The notes beneath the pieces are model-generated. The model was not told where the DNA came from and ran no database searches. It was given only the letters and a program-made list of their open reading frames with translations. From assembly GCA_965153455.1 (NCBI GenBank), contig OZ234502.1, forward strand, positions 7,099,495 to 7,163,494: 64,000 bases of DNA. Reading direction: 5' to 3'. The stretch comes from Sphagnum compactum (lineage: Eukaryota > Bryophyta > Sphagnopsida > Sphagnales). Shown one piece after another: positions 62,108 to 64,000 of the stretch. Position numbers and translations under genes: made by a program. Numbering within the stretch: the stretch's first letter is position 1; each line of letters begins with the position of its first letter.

Positions 62108-62953
62108 ACTGAAGAAACAAAGACTAAGTTAATTTCGATCAAGATCACGACTTTTTAGGACCACGTGCACGGGACTGGACTCAAGGAGCTCGAGAAAAAG
62201 GCCCAGTTAGTTTGACTATTCCAACTCGAACTACTCCTTGAAACCATCTGCTCGAACTACGATTTCCGAAAACAGTCAGAAACTCTCTTCAAATGACTGT
62301 ACCGCTTTGACAGATATAGAGAACATAAAAGCTCTTATTATTTCATGAGCGAGGAGCTCAGGGGACGTCTCTGCAGTCACCAAACGCTCCACGAAAGGGC
62401 CAAAAACATACCTTGTCTTTACTATATTCTTGTTTCAGTTTACAAGTTTCTCTTGATGTCTCAAAAGGTTCAGAATATATATATGATCTCTGCGAAAAAG
62501 AAATTCTCATCAACATCTCATGCACTCGGGCCACAAACTTCCACGAAAGGCTGAAACCTAAGCTGATCCCTACAGTACTTTACTCCTGCAACATCATAGG
62601 ATTCTGCAACAAAAGGGCTAAAGATCGCTTCAAGATCACATGGCTACTTTTTAGGGAATCCACAAAGATGTCACGAAAAGGCTCAAAAGATAAAATACTT
62701 CAAAAATACTACTTCATCTCCTAAAGCTCCATGTGCCGATCAGCTTGGGCCACCGAAGACCCCAAAAAACAAACTAATTTATTCGAAAGTTGCTCCAGTT
62801 TAGTACGGAATCTACTTGCTCTTAAATAATTAGACCGATTTCACAAACTGCAGTTTGCAATTAGATCCTCTCTTTGAACAAAGTTCTGATGATGTCGCTA
62901 CACGACTCATTGATTAACAGAAAATTCAGGCACCTGCTGCAAACATACGTACC
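62108..62953 (-). other. Candidate 5' UTR intron and leader of the 405-aa gene
   Basis: On the minus strand, GCAAGCG|GTACGTATG (donor after 62953) and TTTGTTTCTTCAG|TCGAG (exon resuming at 62108) are strong splice signals. They would remove about 0.84 kb just upstream of the ATG at 62079. No coding sequence was recognised inside. Confidence 0.35.
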
Positions 62954-64000
62954 GCTTGCAATAGCTAGGATCCACAACACTTCCACGAGTGAGCAGCCGC
63001 AATTTGTGATCAACTAATGTGACCAACGTGAAGCTTGCTTGACAGACCCGTCCGTCCTGTAGCCAGCCAGCTCTAATTTACAGTTTGCAAGCTCCGATGA
63101 ACTTCTCTTTTCCACGCCCTGCAAGTTGCAGATCTACACTCTCAATGTGATCAGCTTAAAAAAAAATTTCAAAATTGAACGGATGAATAAAAAATATTTT
63201 AAGGCTCTCGATTTGCCCCCGAAAAAATCCCTCTCAAGTGCAGAATATCTCAGATCAAAAGAAACCATTCATTCAGAGTGAAGTTCCTTGCACCCAGATG
63301 AATCATCTCAGGATTATAAATAGGGATCATACAAATTCACTACGGCTGTTGAAAGCCCATTCCACACCCGGGGGCCCGACGGTTGTCCAACAAGGCGACG
63401 CCCGAGGTAAGACCCTCGTGATTCTCCCGTATTGTCGCATGAGAGGGAAGAGTTTGCGGTGCGCGCAATGACTGGGCCCTCACGTGTCTCCCTTTCAGAC
63501 AGCTAGCTTCAGGAAACATGCATTATACTTTCCAGGCGATTATGACGCCGATTGGATATGTGCCACCTTGCACCTAAACATCTGTGGGGGGACGGGGTTG
63601 TGAAATGACTCTGGCCGACTCTGTATGCTGCCTTGTGATGTTCAGGCATCCAGAACCAGCATCTACGTGTGATTGAAAACCATTTTGATAATACTGGCAG
63701 TTGTTTCTGCCCTATCCCCACCTAGTAACCTGCAAGTGATCAATCCCAGTATTTTTGTTTTGGGTTCACTTAGCCAGTTTACACTTAGCCAGTTTAACGG
63801 CAACCGTAGAACATTCTGAATTGGAAATATTGGATGAAGTACAACAGATTCATTAAAAAACTGTTTTGGGCTTTTAAAAAGGTATATATTGCATAGCTTT
63901 GGAAGAGCACAGTACATAAGAAATTATTATTGTTCGCTGTTTCTATTGGTCAATCATAATGATTGGCTTAGATCTTGACATTTAAATTGTCTTTCACTCT
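62954..64000. other. Upstream region of the 405-aa gene
   Basis: Locally GC-rich at 63360-63500, containing a CACGTGTC word (G-box/ABRE-like) at 63481. A doubled CACTTAGCCAGTTTA phrase lies near 63767-63797. No coding sequence is supported. It probably includes the promoter of the minus-strand gene. Confidence 0.3.

Overview
This looks like nuclear DNA from a land plant with a large, repeat-rich genome. The evidence is AT-rich low-density sequence, spliced genes with GT..AG introns, plant-type heavy-metal-associated (HMA) domain proteins, a probable plastid-targeted protein, and plant transposon families (Ty3/gypsy, CACTA, hAT, MITEs, a tRNA-derived SINE). The lineage cannot be fixed by reading alone; a seed-free plant or gymnosperm is possible, but that is a guess. 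I see no bacterial operon, no CRISPR array and no convincing rRNA or tRNA gene.

Gene islands. (1) 6.2-8.5 kb, minus strand: a four-exon HMA protein of 204 aa with a CCxxC metal site. (2) 22.1-23.6 kb, minus: a two-exon, probably plastid membrane protein of 305 aa. (3) 27.8-28.2 kb, minus: an intronless HMA protein of 125 aa, head-to-head with a possible plus-strand first exon at 28.6 kb. (4) 59.7-62.1 kb, minus: a three-exon gene predicted to encode 405 aa, in which a long acidic, serine-rich N-terminal region is joined to an HMA-like fold whose metal-binding cysteines are all replaced. The three HMA genes share strand and domain. Genes 1 and 4 also share a phase-1 intron inside the domain and a common repeat within that intron, so they look like dispersed paralogues.

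Repeat landscape. 0-5 kb and 9-19 kb hold dispersed repeats, hairpin elements and a dead hAT-like transposase. 29.2 kb holds a tRNA-derived SINE. 31.4-44 kb carries two decayed gypsy pol fragments on opposite strands, and an LTR fragment split by a CACTA element with a perfect 3-bp target duplication. 44-47.4 kb is an imperfect palindrome of roughly 3 kb built from CACTA-like sequence. 48.7-52.6 kb is a nested stack: a CACTA element containing a 25-bp minisatellite sits inside an inverted-repeat element, which itself appears to interrupt retroelement coding sequence. 53.7-54.5 kb looks like a 3' LTR, and 56.2 kb is a complete 490-bp MITE.

All exon models come from splice-site reading and cross-comparison within the window. 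They have no transcript support, and outer gene boundaries (UTRs) are not defined.
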